The position numbers were made by a program, and so were the translations under genes. From Clostridiales bacterium (GTDB taxonomy: Bacteria; Bacillota; Clostridia; Peptostreptococcales; Anaerovoracaceae): a stretch of DNA of 64,000 bases. Under the pieces are notes generated by a model. That model saw only the letters and a program-made list of their open reading frames with translations. It did not search any database and was not told the DNA's origin. Positions 1 through 8,138 of the stretch are shown piece by piece (the first letter of the stretch is position 1; every line of letters begins with the position of its first letter). Location of the stretch: the NCBI GenBank assembly GCA_009911365.1, contig QXXF01000005.1:186001-250000 (forward strand). Reading direction: 5' to 3'.

Positions 1-453
1 TTCCGCCTTGGTATAAATCGTGCCTGTTTCCGTGGCATTGGAAATGTAGACCATCTTGGGCTGTACCATGTGTTCATCCGTATGAAGGCGGACCGCTTCT
101 TCCACCTGCTGGGGCAACAGCTTGCCATCAGGAGAAGGCATATGGAAAACCTTGTGTCCCGTGGCTTCGATGGCACCGGTTTCATGCACATTGATATGGG
201 CTGTCACAGGGGCGATGACCCCTTGGTGCGGGCGAAGGAACGCTGCGATGGCTGTCAGGTTCGTCTGGGTCCCGCCCACGAGAAAATGGATATCCGCGTC
301 TGGTGCGTTGATCTGGCTTTTCAGCAGTTCTGCCGCTTCCATGCAGAACGGATCCAGACCATAGCCCTCTGTATGTACCATGTTGGTATCAGAAAGAGCC
401 TTCAAGATCCTGGGATGAGCTCCCAGGCTATAATCGTTTCTCAAAAAAATCAT
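1..453 (-). CDS. Low-specificity L-threonine aldolase / beta-eliminating lyase, N-terminal part
   Basis: PLP-dependent fold-type I enzyme that would cleave threonine to glycine and acetaldehyde. Only the first 151 codons are present; the gene runs off the left edge of the window. The protein starts MIFLRNDYSLGAHPRIL, then has VGGTQTNLTAIAAFLRP, HINVHETGAIEATGHK and the YISNATETGTIY strand, which match threonine aldolases of the LtaE/GLY1 type. The PLP lysine lies beyond the window. The start ATG follows GGGAGGATTTTCT. It is divergent from pdaA. Assignment to threonine aldolase rather than a related beta-lyase is by recalled family motifs. Confidence 0.8.
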   Translation of the reverse strand, partial: MIFLRNDYSLGAHPRILKALSDTNMVHTEGYGLDPFCMEAAELLKSQINAPDADIHFLVGGTQTNLTAIAAFLRPHQGVIAPVTAHINVHETGAIEATGHKVFHMPSPDGKLLPQQVEEAVRLHTDEHMVQPKMVYISNATETGTIYTKAE

Positions 454-606
454 AGAAAATCCTCCCACTATCCATAGAGTTATGATCCATGTGCCTGATC
501 TCCGGCCAGGCCACGATCCACTTCAATGAGATAATAGTACCATAGTTCCGCCTAAAAGCGAATAGTTTTTGTCATGGCCCCGTATAATGGATTGGGTGGT
601 GATTTT

Positions 607-1425
607 ATGATTATAATGATTCGCAAGAAAAAGTGTTTCAAAGCAGTGGCTCTGATCGCCGTGCTGGCTGTGACCATCACGGGAGCGGGCATTACCGCGG
701 GGATCATGGGAAAAGACACGGTTCCTACGGCAGCGGATGGAAATTGGGGCTTGAGCTTTCAGCAGGCAGGAAAGCCTCCGGTAGCCAATGCCACAGCTGA
801 TTATCTGAAAAAGTTCGATGCCTACTATGCGCGGGATACTGAGGAAAAGGTGTTGTACCTGACATTTGACGCGGGCTATGAAAACGGCTATACGTCCAAG
901 ATTTTGGACGCTTTGAAAAAACATCAAGTCCACGCGGCCTTTTTTCTAGTGGGAAATTACCTGGAAACCAATCCAAAGCTGGTGAAACGCATGGTAGAGG
1001 AAGGACATATCGTGGGGAACCATACGTTCCATCATCCCGACATGTCCCAGATTGCGGAAAAATCGGCTTTTGAGAAGGAGTTGAAAGATCTAGAGGCACT
1101 GTATCAAAAGGTCACAGGAAAATCCATGCAAAAATATTACAGACCGCCTCAGGGCAAGTACAGTGAACGCAATTTACAGATGGCAAAAGAACTGGGGTAC
1201 AAGACGATCTTTTGGAGCCTGGCTTATGTGGACTGGTATGAGAGTCAACAGCCGTCCAAGGAAGAAGCCTTTAAAAAGATGATCCCTAGGGTTCATCCAG
1301 GAGCTATTGTTTTGCTTCACAGCACATCTCAGACAAACGCGGAGATTTTGGATGAACTCTTGACCAAGTGGGAAGAGCTGGGATACCGATTCAAATCATT
1401 AGATCAGTTAGAGCAGAATGAATAA
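607..1425 (+). CDS. pdaA: Polysaccharide deacetylase, PdaA type
   Basis: Predicted secreted or membrane-anchored peptidoglycan N-acetylmuramic acid deacetylase; in spore formers PdaA makes muramic delta-lactam in the cortex. An N-terminal hydrophobic segment (about residues 10-33) is followed by the NodB domain: LYLTFDAGYENGYTS holds the catalytic Asp, GNHTFHHPD the two metal His, YYRPPQGKYSERN motif 3 and PGAIVLLHSTS motif 4. These resemble B. subtilis PdaA closely along the whole length. An ATG 33 bases upstream is possible, but the chosen start follows GGTGGTGATTTT. A TATAAT box sits at 583-588. The 3' end overlaps the convergent SGNH gene by 35 bases. Confidence 0.88.
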   Translation: MIIMIRKKKCFKAVALIAVLAVTITGAGITAGIMGKDTVPTAADGNWGLSFQQAGKPPVANATADYLKKFDAYYARDTEEKVLYLTFDAGYENGYTSKILDALKKHQVHAAFFLVGNYLETNPKLVKRMVEEGHIVGNHTFHHPDMSQIAEKSAFEKELKDLEALYQKVTGKSMQKYYRPPQGKYSERNLQMAKELGYKTIFWSLAYVDWYESQQPSKEEAFKKMIPRVHPGAIVLLHSTSQTNAEILDELLTKWEELGYRFKSLDQLEQNE

Positions 1426-2059
1426 GGGCATGGCCTTTTCTGCTAGGGTGCATCCCATCCAGGCAGAGCAGTTCACCGTAATGCCGGTTTTCCAAAAAAA
1501 TTTTGCGAATATCAATCAGAGGAACCCGGTGTTCCTGCGCCAGCTGAAACACGATTAAATTGTAAGCTTCCTGCCAGCGGTAAATGTAATTGATATCGCC
1601 CAGCCATGCCAAAACGTTTTTCCGATTCAGCCCTTTGCAGACCCAGTCGAAAAAACGCTGCTGGTTCAAAGGCGGCAGGGACAATAGGATAGGGCGGCTA
1701 CCTAATTTTTTCACTTGCGTTACCATAGCAGAATACGTATTTTTGAACAAAGCAGAAGGGACCGCGGGACTGTGGTCCCTTTCAGGCTGCTGGGAGATCT
1801 CTTCCCAGTTGAAATTACAGTCGTTTCCCCCAAACTCCATGATCGTGTAATCGCATTCCATGATCGTATCTTTTTGCTTTTCCAAGATCTGCTGCCCCTT
1901 GGTGATGGTGCAGCCGAAACGGGCCAGGTTTTTCACTGGGATCTGTCTGCCCGAAGAGAACAGGTTAATAAAGCTGTCCTTTAAAAAGATATATTTTCTG
2001 CGAGCTTCATCGTAGACAACGCCTTTAGCCACAGAATCTCCTAAAACGCATAATTTCAT
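1391..2059 (-). CDS. SGNH/GDSL-family hydrolase
   Basis: Probable esterase or lipase of the SGNH fold, cytosolic (no signal peptide). Block I is VLGDSVAKG near the N-terminus with the nucleophilic Ser, block III is MEFGGNDCN, and the C-terminal block V is CLDGMHPSRKGH with the Asp/His pair, so the full catalytic set is present. The start was moved 23 codons in from the longest reading frame because GGAGAAGGAACA precedes this ATG and the VLGDS motif should lie near the N-terminus. It converges on pdaA and overlaps it. The substrate cannot be predicted. Confidence 0.8.
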   Translation of the reverse strand: MKLCVLGDSVAKGVVYDEARRKYIFLKDSFINLFSSGRQIPVKNLARFGCTITKGQQILEKQKDTIMECDYTIMEFGGNDCNFNWEEISQQPERDHSPAVPSALFKNTYSAMVTQVKKLGSRPILLSLPPLNQQRFFDWVCKGLNRKNVLAWLGDINYIYRWQEAYNLIVFQLAQEHRVPLIDIRKIFLENRHYGELLCLDGMHPSRKGHALIHSALTDLMI

Positions 2060-2213
2060 TGTTCCTTCTCCATTCCGCATGATACCAGCGCCACATTTGG
2101 CACAGCTGACTTTTGTTCTATGACGCAATCATAGCATTGCGCCACAAAGTTTTATAAATTATTAAATATAATTTTAAATATTATATATTGAAAACATGAT
2201 TATGTCAATCCTA

Positions 2214-2242
2214 TTTACACAAATCTCTTCATGATATATAAT
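2214..2242 (+). promoter_or_regulatory. Sigma-A promoter for the DUF1836 gene
   Basis: TTTACA at 2214 and TATAAT at 2237 with a 17-base spacer, 42 bases before the DUF1836 start, in an AT-rich gap. Confidence 0.7.
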
Positions 2243-2283
2243 GCTAAAAATAGAGGATTTTTATACGATAATCGAGGTATGAT

Positions 2284-2790
2284 ATGGAAATAATCAAAAA
2301 AATGCTGGAGGAAAAGAGGCCAAACAACTGGGAGGACATTCCAGACATCGATTTATACATGGATCAAGTGCTCAGTTACATGACGAGGCAGCATGTGGGG
2401 CTGGAACTAGATGAAAACTTGACTTCAGCCATGGTGAACAATTATATGAAAAAGGATCTGCTGCCTAGGGCAAAAGGAAAGAAATACGACCGGCAGCATA
2501 TCGCATATTTGACGGCCATTTGCCTGCTGAAACAGGTCCTTTCCGTTACAGACGCGGGAGAGCTGTTAAAGCTGCATATTAAGGAGAGGAAAGAGGAGCA
2601 GGTTCAGGCGTTCTATGAAAAATATATGGAAACCATGGATCAGGAATTCTGTGAAATTTCCGCTGCTATAGACGAGGAAGCGGATCAAGAGCAGCTTGCG
2701 GATTTAGCGCTGCGGCTCGCGGTTTCCAGTTACGGACAAAAGTTAGCGTGTCAGCAGATCCTAGAAAAGCTGGAAAAAGGAGAAAAATAA
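2284..2790 (+). CDS. DUF1836 domain protein
   Basis: 168-residue protein matching the DUF1836 family common in Firmicutes. It opens with a helical segment, and the core LTSAMVNNYMKKDLLPRAKG followed by YDRQHIAYLTAICLLKQVLS resembles MerR-like winged-helix DNA-binding folds, so a regulatory role is possible. The C-terminal half is charged and helical. It is a single-gene unit with its own sigma-A promoter and lies just before the folate operon. No target is apparent. Confidence 0.75.
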   Translation: MEIIKKMLEEKRPNNWEDIPDIDLYMDQVLSYMTRQHVGLELDENLTSAMVNNYMKKDLLPRAKGKKYDRQHIAYLTAICLLKQVLSVTDAGELLKLHIKERKEEQVQAFYEKYMETMDQEFCEISAAIDEEADQEQLADLALRLAVSSYGQKLACQQILEKLEKGEK

Positions 2791-2830
2791 GGCTGCCCGC
2801 ACCATGAATGGAGGAATTCGTTTTCCGGCC

Positions 2831-2858
2831 TTGTATTTTCTTCATTTTGTACTATAAT
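2831..2858 (+). promoter_or_regulatory. Promoter of the folate operon
   Basis: TTGTAT at 2831 and TATAAT at 2853 with a 16-base spacer. The predicted transcript begins just before the candidate THF riboswitch. Confidence 0.5.
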
Positions 2859-2886
2859 AGAACATAAAGCGATAACATGCAAAATA

Positions 2887-2975
2887 GGAGCATATGCGTC
2901 AAGTGTTCAGCAGATGGGGAGTTGTTGCTGAAACGAAAAGCGGCAAAGCGGCTTGCGGTATGTGTTTCGCGCCCG
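2887..2975 (+). ncRNA. Candidate tetrahydrofolate (THF) riboswitch
   Basis: The leader of folE carries the signature pieces of the THF (folT/folE-type) riboswitch: GGAG at 2887, GCGTCAAGTG, a hairpin TTCAGCA/TGCTGAA enclosing GATGGGGAGTTG, then ACGAA, a GC-rich hairpin with GCGG, and GCGGTATGTGTTTCGC. CATATGC (2891) can pair with GTATGTG (about 2958-2964). A later CAGCAG (2979-2984) could also pair with the TTGCTG of the inner hairpin, a possible alternative fold. The class is known to sit upstream of folT and folE in Firmicutes. The match was made by eye and no covariance search was run. Confidence 0.78.
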
Positions 2976-3075
2976 TTGCAGCAGAAACTCTGGCATCTTG
3001 TATGTAGGAAGGTTTTTATTTGCGTACGAGATGGCGAGTTTTTTTGTTCTCCGGGAAAGGAGAAGGAGACAAAAC

Positions 3076-3627
3076 ATGGATCAAAAGAAAATCGAGGAAG
3101 GCGTTCGCCTGATGCTGGAAGGGATCGGTGAAGACCTAGAGAGGGAAGGATTGTTGGAGACCCCGGCCCGAGTGGCCCGAATGTGCAAAGAATTGTACGG
3201 CGGCATGGAGCAGGATGCGGGTGAACATCTGGAAAAGCAGTTTCATGTGGAAAACAATGATATGGTATTGGAAAAGGACATTCCGTTCTACTCTACCTGC
3301 GAACACCACCTGCTGCCCTTTTATGGAACAGCCCATGTGGCCTATATTCCCAGCGGCACAGTGGCAGGACTTTCCAAGTTGGCTAGGACCGTGGAGGTGT
3401 TTGCCAGGCGGCCGCAGCTGCAGGAGCAGATGACAGCCCAGATCGCGGATGCCATTGAGAAATACCTGCGCCCAAAAGGCGTGATGGTTTTGGTAGAAGC
3501 GGAGCACATGTGCATGACCATGCGCGGCGTGCAAAAGCCAGGGACAAAGACAGTCACTACCATAGCCCGGGGCGCTTTTTCGACAGATTATAGTTTACAG
3601 CAAACGTTTTTACAAATGGTGAAATAA
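3076..3627 (+). CDS. folE: GTP cyclohydrolase I (type IA)
   Basis: Converts GTP to 7,8-dihydroneopterin triphosphate, the first step of folate synthesis. The 183-residue length is normal for FolE. Zinc ligands are visible as Cys75 and His78 in [12 protein letters not shown] and Cys146 in HMCMTMRG, and [15 protein letters not shown] is the conserved helix. The start follows AAAGGAGAAGGAGAC. A longer reading frame upstream runs through the riboswitch and is rejected. It is the first gene of the folE-HD-folP-folBK operon, probably controlled by the upstream THF riboswitch. The zinc dependence is notable because two CobW-like proteins lie downstream. Confidence 0.96.
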   Translation: MDQKKIEEGVRLMLEGIGEDLEREGLLETPARVARMCKELYGGMEQDAGEHLEKQFHVENNDMVLEKDIPFYSTCEHHLLPFYGTAHVAYIPSGTVAGLSKLARTVEVFARRPQLQEQMTAQIADAIEKYLRPKGVMVLVEAEHMCMTMRGVQKPGTKTVTTIARGAFSTDYSLQQTFLQMVK

Positions 3628-4110
3628 ATGAAGCGAGTAAATCAGATTTTGACACATCCCCTATACCAAGACGCGCTGCGGATTATCGAGCAGGCGGAAG
3701 AAGACAGGATTTTTTGTAAACATGATATGGAACATTTTCTCAGTGTGGCACGGCTGGCCTACATCTACAGCCTAGAGGACGACACGGGGATCTCAAAACC
3801 AGTGATCTATGGAACTGCGTTGCTTCACGATATTGGTAGGGGAAAGCAGTACAAAAGCGGCATACCGCATCATGAGGCGAGCGTGGGCCTGGCAGAAAGC
3901 ATCTTGACCGCATGCGGCTTTTCTGATGAAGAACAGTCCATGATGTTAGATGCGATTTTGTTCCATAGAAAAGATGGAAAGCAGAGAGAAAAACGTCTGA
4001 GAAGCATCCTCTACAAAGCGGACAAGGCTTCGAGGAATTGTTTTGTTTGCCCAGCCAGGGATCGATGCAAATGGCCAAAAGACCAAATGAATTTGGAAAT
4101 AAAAGAATAA
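3628..4110 (+). CDS. HD-domain phosphohydrolase-like protein of the folate operon
   Basis: 160-residue HD-superfamily protein. His and Asp ligands are visible in CKHDMEHFLSVARLAYI and GTALLHDIGRGKQY, with HHEASVG and a later FHRKDG as further ligands. A C-terminal CFVCPARDRCKW segment is unusual and could bind a metal or cluster. The start codon abuts the folE stop, so translation is probably coupled. HD genes of this kind recur between folE and folP in Clostridia. A role in removing phosphate from a pterin or nucleotide intermediate is only inference. Confidence 0.8.
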   Translation: MKRVNQILTHPLYQDALRIIEQAEEDRIFCKHDMEHFLSVARLAYIYSLEDDTGISKPVIYGTALLHDIGRGKQYKSGIPHHEASVGLAESILTACGFSDEEQSMMLDAILFHRKDGKQREKRLRSILYKADKASRNCFVCPARDRCKWPKDQMNLEIKE

Positions 4111-4122
4111 AGGAGCACACGG

Positions 4123-4929
4123 ATGAAGATCGGGGAACGAGAATTTGACATCAATAGCAGGACATACATCATGGGGATACTCAATGTGACCCCGGATTCC
4201 TTTTCTGATGGGGGAAGGTACACGACATTGGACGCGGCTTTGTTTCATGCGGAGGAAATGATAAAGGAAGGCGCAGACATCCTAGACGTGGGGGGAGAAT
4301 CCACCCGTCCGGGACACCAAGTGATCGCAGAGGAAGAAGAGATTCAGCGGGTAGTGCCGGTCATCGAAAAGCTGACGGCTCATTTTGACGTGCCAGTGTC
4401 CATCGATACTTACAAAAGCCGGGTCGCCCGGGAAGCCCTCACGGCAGGTGCTCACATGGTCAACGACATTTGGGGGCTGAAAGCAGATGAGAACATGGCA
4501 GCGCTGGTGGCGGAACACGGTGTTTGCTGCTGCCTGATGCACAACCGAAAGGAAGCGAACTACAAAGATTTGCTCATGGATATGAAACAAGATCTGCGGG
4601 AGTCTATTCAGCTTGCTAAGGCAGCGGGGATCGCGGATGACAAGATCATGGTGGACCCAGGGATTGGGTTTGGAAAGACTTATGAGATGAACCTGCGGGC
4701 CATCCGCCAGGTGGACGAGCTGCGAGAGTTAGGCTATCCGGTCTTGCTGGCAGCGTCCCGAAAGTCTGTCATCGGGCTGACTTTAGATCTTTCTGCGGAT
4801 CAAAGGCTGGAAGGCACGCTGGCGACTACTGTGATGGGCGTTATGAAGGGCTGCGGCTTTGTCCGTGTCCATGATGTGAAGGAAAATAAAAGAGTCATAC
4901 AAATGACAGAAGCCATTTTGAGCAGATAG
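4123..4929 (+). CDS. folP: Dihydropteroate synthase
   Basis: Condenses 6-hydroxymethyl-dihydropterin pyrophosphate with p-aminobenzoate. Signatures are MGILNVTPDSFSDGG, ADILDVGGESTRPG, the MVNDIWG segment, DPGIGFGKT and LAASRKSVIG, covering both DHPS loops and the pterin pocket. The 268-residue length is typical. The start follows AAAGGAGCACACGG, 12 bases after the HD gene, in the same operon. Confidence 0.97.
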   Translation: MKIGEREFDINSRTYIMGILNVTPDSFSDGGRYTTLDAALFHAEEMIKEGADILDVGGESTRPGHQVIAEEEEIQRVVPVIEKLTAHFDVPVSIDTYKSRVAREALTAGAHMVNDIWGLKADENMAALVAEHGVCCCLMHNRKEANYKDLLMDMKQDLRESIQLAKAAGIADDKIMVDPGIGFGKTYEMNLRAIRQVDELRELGYPVLLAASRKSVIGLTLDLSADQRLEGTLATTVMGVMKGCGFVRVHDVKENKRVIQMTEAILSR

Positions 4930-4941
4930 GACGGTCAGGAC

Positions 4942-5754
4942 ATGGACAAAATTCGTATCAAGAATCTGGAGGTGTTCGCGAATCACGGCGTGTTTCCAGA
5001 GGAAAACAAACTAGGGCAGAAATTTCTTGTTTCCGCGGAGTTATATACGGATACGAGAAAAGCAGGGAAGACCGATGATCTAAAGGACTCCATCCATTAT
5101 GGGGAAGTCTGTCATCAAATCAAGGGATTTTTACAGCAACATACTTACAAATTGCTGGAGCGAGCCGCGGAAGAGCTTTGCGCGGAGCTGCTCATCAGCA
5201 CCCCTGGATTAGAACGGATTCAGTTGGAAATCAAAAAACCCTGGGCGCCTATCGGACTGTCTTTGGAAACGGTCTCCATGGAAATCCAGCGAGGTTGGCA
5301 CTGTGCCTATATCGCGCTGGGTTCCAATATGGGTGACAAAGATGGCTATTTGAATCAGGCGGTTCAGGAACTGAAAAAAGCGTCAGGCTGCCGGGTGGAG
5401 CGGGTTTCGGATTTTTTAGTGACTGCGCCCTATGGAAACGTGGAGCAGGATGATTTCCTCAACGGCTGTTTGCTGCTGCGGACACTACTTTCTCCACAGG
5501 AACTGCTAGCTCTGCTTCACGAGATTGAACAAAAAGCGGACAGGAAGAGAGACGTGCGCTGGGGGCCGAGGACTTTGGATCTTGATATTCTGCTGTATGA
5601 TGATCAGATCGTGGATTCGGAAGACCTGCGTATCCCTCATATTGAAATGCACAAACGGGACTTTGTTCTGAAACCTTTGGCGCAGATCGCGCCTTACGCA
5701 TTCCATCCTCTGCTGGGAAAAACAGCGGAGCAGCTGTTGGAGGAGCTGGAGTGA
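4942..5754 (+). CDS. folBK: Bifunctional dihydroneopterin aldolase / HPPK (FolB-FolK fusion)
   Basis: Residues 1 to about 118 form dihydroneopterin aldolase (IKNLEVFANHGVFPEE at the start, HTYKLLERAAEEL and IEIKKPWAP-like strand ending). Residues about 122-270 form 6-hydroxymethyl-7,8-dihydropterin pyrophosphokinase (AYIALGSNMGDK, VSDFLVTAPYGN, and WGPRTLDLDILLYDD with the Mg-binding Asp pair). The two consecutive reactions feed FolP. The fusion is one uninterrupted frame with a short linker RGWHC. It is the last recognisable folate gene of the operon. Confidence 0.95.
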   Translation: MDKIRIKNLEVFANHGVFPEENKLGQKFLVSAELYTDTRKAGKTDDLKDSIHYGEVCHQIKGFLQQHTYKLLERAAEELCAELLISTPGLERIQLEIKKPWAPIGLSLETVSMEIQRGWHCAYIALGSNMGDKDGYLNQAVQELKKASGCRVERVSDFLVTAPYGNVEQDDFLNGCLLLRTLLSPQELLALLHEIEQKADRKRDVRWGPRTLDLDILLYDDQIVDSEDLRIPHIEMHKRDFVLKPLAQIAPYAFHPLLGKTAEQLLEELE

Positions 5755-5802
5755 AAGCCCGCGCTTGTGAGCGGAAAACATATACATAAAGAGTCAAGGG
5801 AG

Positions 5803-6114
5803 ATGAGAAGATTGCATAAAATAAAGCTGATGCCGGACAAACCGTTTTACAACAGCTGCGACATCACAGTGTATGACGTGACTGGCGAAAAAGAAAAAAA
5901 GAGATGCAAAATAACCGTAGAATACGCTGAGGTGGACGTGCGGCAGCTGAAAGAACAGGGGAAGGGCTATCAAGCGGCTATGGAGCATTACAAGGATTGG
6001 ATCTATAAAGTAGTCAAGCATTATATCGCAGATGACTGGGAATGTCAGGAGGGTCTGGAGCCGATCATGGAAATCATCAGTGACCACATAAAATCGTACT
6101 TTGAAGGAGCGTGA
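5803..6114 (+). CDS. Hypothetical protein between folBK and nudC
   Basis: About 103 residues, not recognised. It contains FYNSCDITVYDVTGEKEKK, a charged middle and HYKDWIYKVVKHYIADDW, ending in a short helix. There is no signal peptide or membrane segment. The start is uncertain: ATG at 5803 has AAGGGAG immediately before it; TTG at 5812 has that same site at better spacing; GTG at 5767 would add 12 residues. It stops 4 bases before the nudC start, which argues for co-transcription. Confidence 0.55.
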   Translation: MRRLHKIKLMPDKPFYNSCDITVYDVTGEKEKKRCKITVEYAEVDVRQLKEQGKGYQAAMEHYKDWIYKVVKHYIADDWECQEGLEPIMEIISDHIKSYFEGA

Positions 6115-6118
6115 AAAA

Positions 6119-6967
6119 ATGATACAGGATATAGCACCCCACAAGATGGACAATTCTTTTGCCCATGAAAAGCCGCGGCCGGAAAGCGTGTTTTTCGCTT
6201 TTCAAAAGGGAAACATTTTGATGAAAAAAGGGGCGGACGGAACGCAGACGCTCCCGACGCTGGATATGCTTTCTGGGTCTTTTGAAGAGATCAAGGAACG
6301 AGCTATTTACGTGTTTTCCGTGGATGAAAGGCCCATGTTCCTGTTGATGAGAAAGGACCTGGACGAGGGAATGATCCCTGAAGATCTGGAATATGGAAAC
6401 CCTAGGGAACTGTACCAGGAGGATCAGAAATGGGCAGCTCTGGCAGGGGTGACAGCAGGTCATTTGAATCATTGGTACGCGGAGCATGTCTATTGCGGCT
6501 GCTGCGGCAGTTTGATGGATTTTGGGACAAAAGAACGAGCCATGGTTTGCCCCAAATGCGGAAATATTCAGTATCCCCGGATCTCCCCGGTGGTCATGGC
6601 CGCGGTCACGGATGGAGACAAGCTGCTGGTGACAAGATACGCAGGGAGGCCTTATAAAGGGCTGGCACTGATCGCGGGATTCGTGGAAATCGGAGAATCC
6701 TTAGAGAGTGCGCTCAGGCGAGAAGTCATGGAAGAGGTAGGGCTGGACATCAAAGAACCGCGGTATTTTGGCAGCCAGCCTTGGGGATTTTCGGATTCTG
6801 TGATTTCAGGATTTTTCACGGAACTGGATGGAAGCAGTCAGATCAGGCTGGATAGAGACGAGCTTTCCGAAGCATTGTGGCTATCAAGGGATGAGATCCC
6901 GCCGCAGGAAAGCCCCCTCAGCATCACAGCCGCTATGATCGAAGCGTTTCGCAAGAGAGAAATTTAA
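6119..6967 (+). CDS. nudC: NAD(+)/NADH pyrophosphatase, NudC family
   Basis: Nudix hydrolase expected to cleave NADH to NMNH and AMP; E. coli NudC also removes NAD caps from RNA. The architecture is an N-terminal domain, a zinc ribbon (Cys126/Cys129 in CGCCGS, Cys144/Cys147 in CPKCGN), then a Nudix domain with REVMEEVGL and the NudC hallmark SQPWGFSDS. That hallmark is usually SQPWPFPxS, so the two prolines are changed here. The start follows GAAGGAGCGTGAAAAA. It lies in line with folate genes and could instead supply the dihydroneopterin-triphosphate pyrophosphatase step, but this is inference. Confidence 0.9.
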   Translation: MIQDIAPHKMDNSFAHEKPRPESVFFAFQKGNILMKKGADGTQTLPTLDMLSGSFEEIKERAIYVFSVDERPMFLLMRKDLDEGMIPEDLEYGNPRELYQEDQKWAALAGVTAGHLNHWYAEHVYCGCCGSLMDFGTKERAMVCPKCGNIQYPRISPVVMAAVTDGDKLLVTRYAGRPYKGLALIAGFVEIGESLESALRREVMEEVGLDIKEPRYFGSQPWGFSDSVISGFFTELDGSSQIRLDRDELSEALWLSRDEIPPQESPLSITAAMIEAFRKREI

Positions 6968-6985
6968 AAAGGGGAGGATCACAGT

Positions 6986-8125
6986 ATGACAAAAGTAGAT
7001 TTAATATCAGGCTTTTTAGGAGCGGGAAAGACCACCTTCATTAAGGAATTGATTTCCAAAGCCTTTCAGGGTGAAAAAATCGTGCTCATTGAAAATGAGT
7101 TTGGAGAAATCGGAATCGACAGCCGTTTCATGCAGAACGCGGGGATCGAAGTGACGGAAATGAATTCTGGATGCATTTGCTGTACCCTGGTAGGGGATTT
7201 CGCTAAAGCCTTGAAGCAGGTGGTGGAGCAGTTTTGCCCGGATCGGGTGATCATCGAGCCTTCAGGTGTGGGCAAGCTTTCCGATGTGGCTAGAGCAGTG
7301 GAAGAAACGCAGGAAGAAGCCCAGGTGGAGATCAACAGCCGGATCACCATCGTAGATGGCAAGAAGGCAAAGATGCACATGAAAAACTTTGGCGAATTTT
7401 TCAATAACCAGATCGAGCACGCTACGACTATCGTGGTGAGCCGAAGCCAGCTGATCAGAGAAGAAAAGCTGAAAGAATGCGTGTCCTTGCTGCGGGAGCA
7501 CAATCAGGAAGCGACGATCATCACCACACCGTGGAATCAGCTGTCAGGCAGCATGATCTTAGACGCGGTCAGTCACGGCCATGATCTGGAAAAGGAGCTG
7601 ATAAAAGAACATTGCCATCATGAACAAGGCAGCGGCCACGATCATTGCGGCTGCGGTCATGATCATCACCATGATGAAGAGCACGGCTGCCACGAGCACG
7701 ACCATGACCACTATGGACATGATCACGAGTGTGAGCACCACCATGATCACGGCAGCGGTCGCGAGAGTCACCATCATCATGAGCATGAACACCAGCACGA
7801 TCACGGCCATTGTCATCATGATCACGGACACGAAGGCCATCACCACGCAGATGAGATCTTTGACAGCTGGGGCATGGAGACTGTCCACAAATTCAACAAA
7901 AAGGAATTGGAAGACGCTTTGAAGATGCTCAGTGTGACCCAAGAACTAGGCATGGTCCTGCGGGCCAAAGGCATTGTGGAAGGTGATGACGGCCAGTGGA
8001 TGGAATTCGACATGGTGCCAGAAGAAACAGAGATCAGAGACTGCCAGCCGGATTATACTGGAAGGGTCTGCGTCATTGGGACAGGTTTGAAAACGCAGGA
8101 TCTGGAACAGATCTTTGGAAAATAA
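6986..8125 (+). CDS. CobW/COG0523 metal GTPase with long His-rich insert
   Basis: G3E-family GTPase of the metallochaperone type. Walker A GFLGAGKTT (residues 9-17), metal site SGCICC (63-66) and IIEPSGVG are present. Residues 209-287 contain 36 histidines plus several Cys, a very large metal-binding or storage tract, before the C-terminal CobW_C domain. Such tracts in this family are associated with zinc or nickel. The start follows GGGGAGGATCACAGT. It is followed at 13 bases by a second GTPase-like gene and sits in the folE/nudC neighbourhood, both products being zinc proteins. No Zur site was recognised. Confidence 0.9.
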   Translation: MTKVDLISGFLGAGKTTFIKELISKAFQGEKIVLIENEFGEIGIDSRFMQNAGIEVTEMNSGCICCTLVGDFAKALKQVVEQFCPDRVIIEPSGVGKLSDVARAVEETQEEAQVEINSRITIVDGKKAKMHMKNFGEFFNNQIEHATTIVVSRSQLIREEKLKECVSLLREHNQEATIITTPWNQLSGSMILDAVSHGHDLEKELIKEHCHHEQGSGHDHCGCGHDHHHDEEHGCHEHDHDHYGHDHECEHHHDHGSGRESHHHHEHEHQHDHGHCHHDHGHEGHHHADEIFDSWGMETVHKFNKKELEDALKMLSVTQELGMVLRAKGIVEGDDGQWMEFDMVPEETEIRDCQPDYTGRVCVIGTGLKTQDLEQIFGK

Positions 8126-8138
8126 GGAGGCGGATCCC

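Noticed and set aside
2953-3075. Upstream extension of folE in the longest reading frame
   Set aside because: It runs through the riboswitch-like leader, adds no conserved residues, and the later ATG has a strong ribosome site.
7559-7942. Leftward hydrophobic ORF opposite the His-rich tract of the CobW protein
   Set aside because: It is the complement of repeated CAT/GAT codons, which reads as Met/Val/Ile; no ribosome site and no family features.
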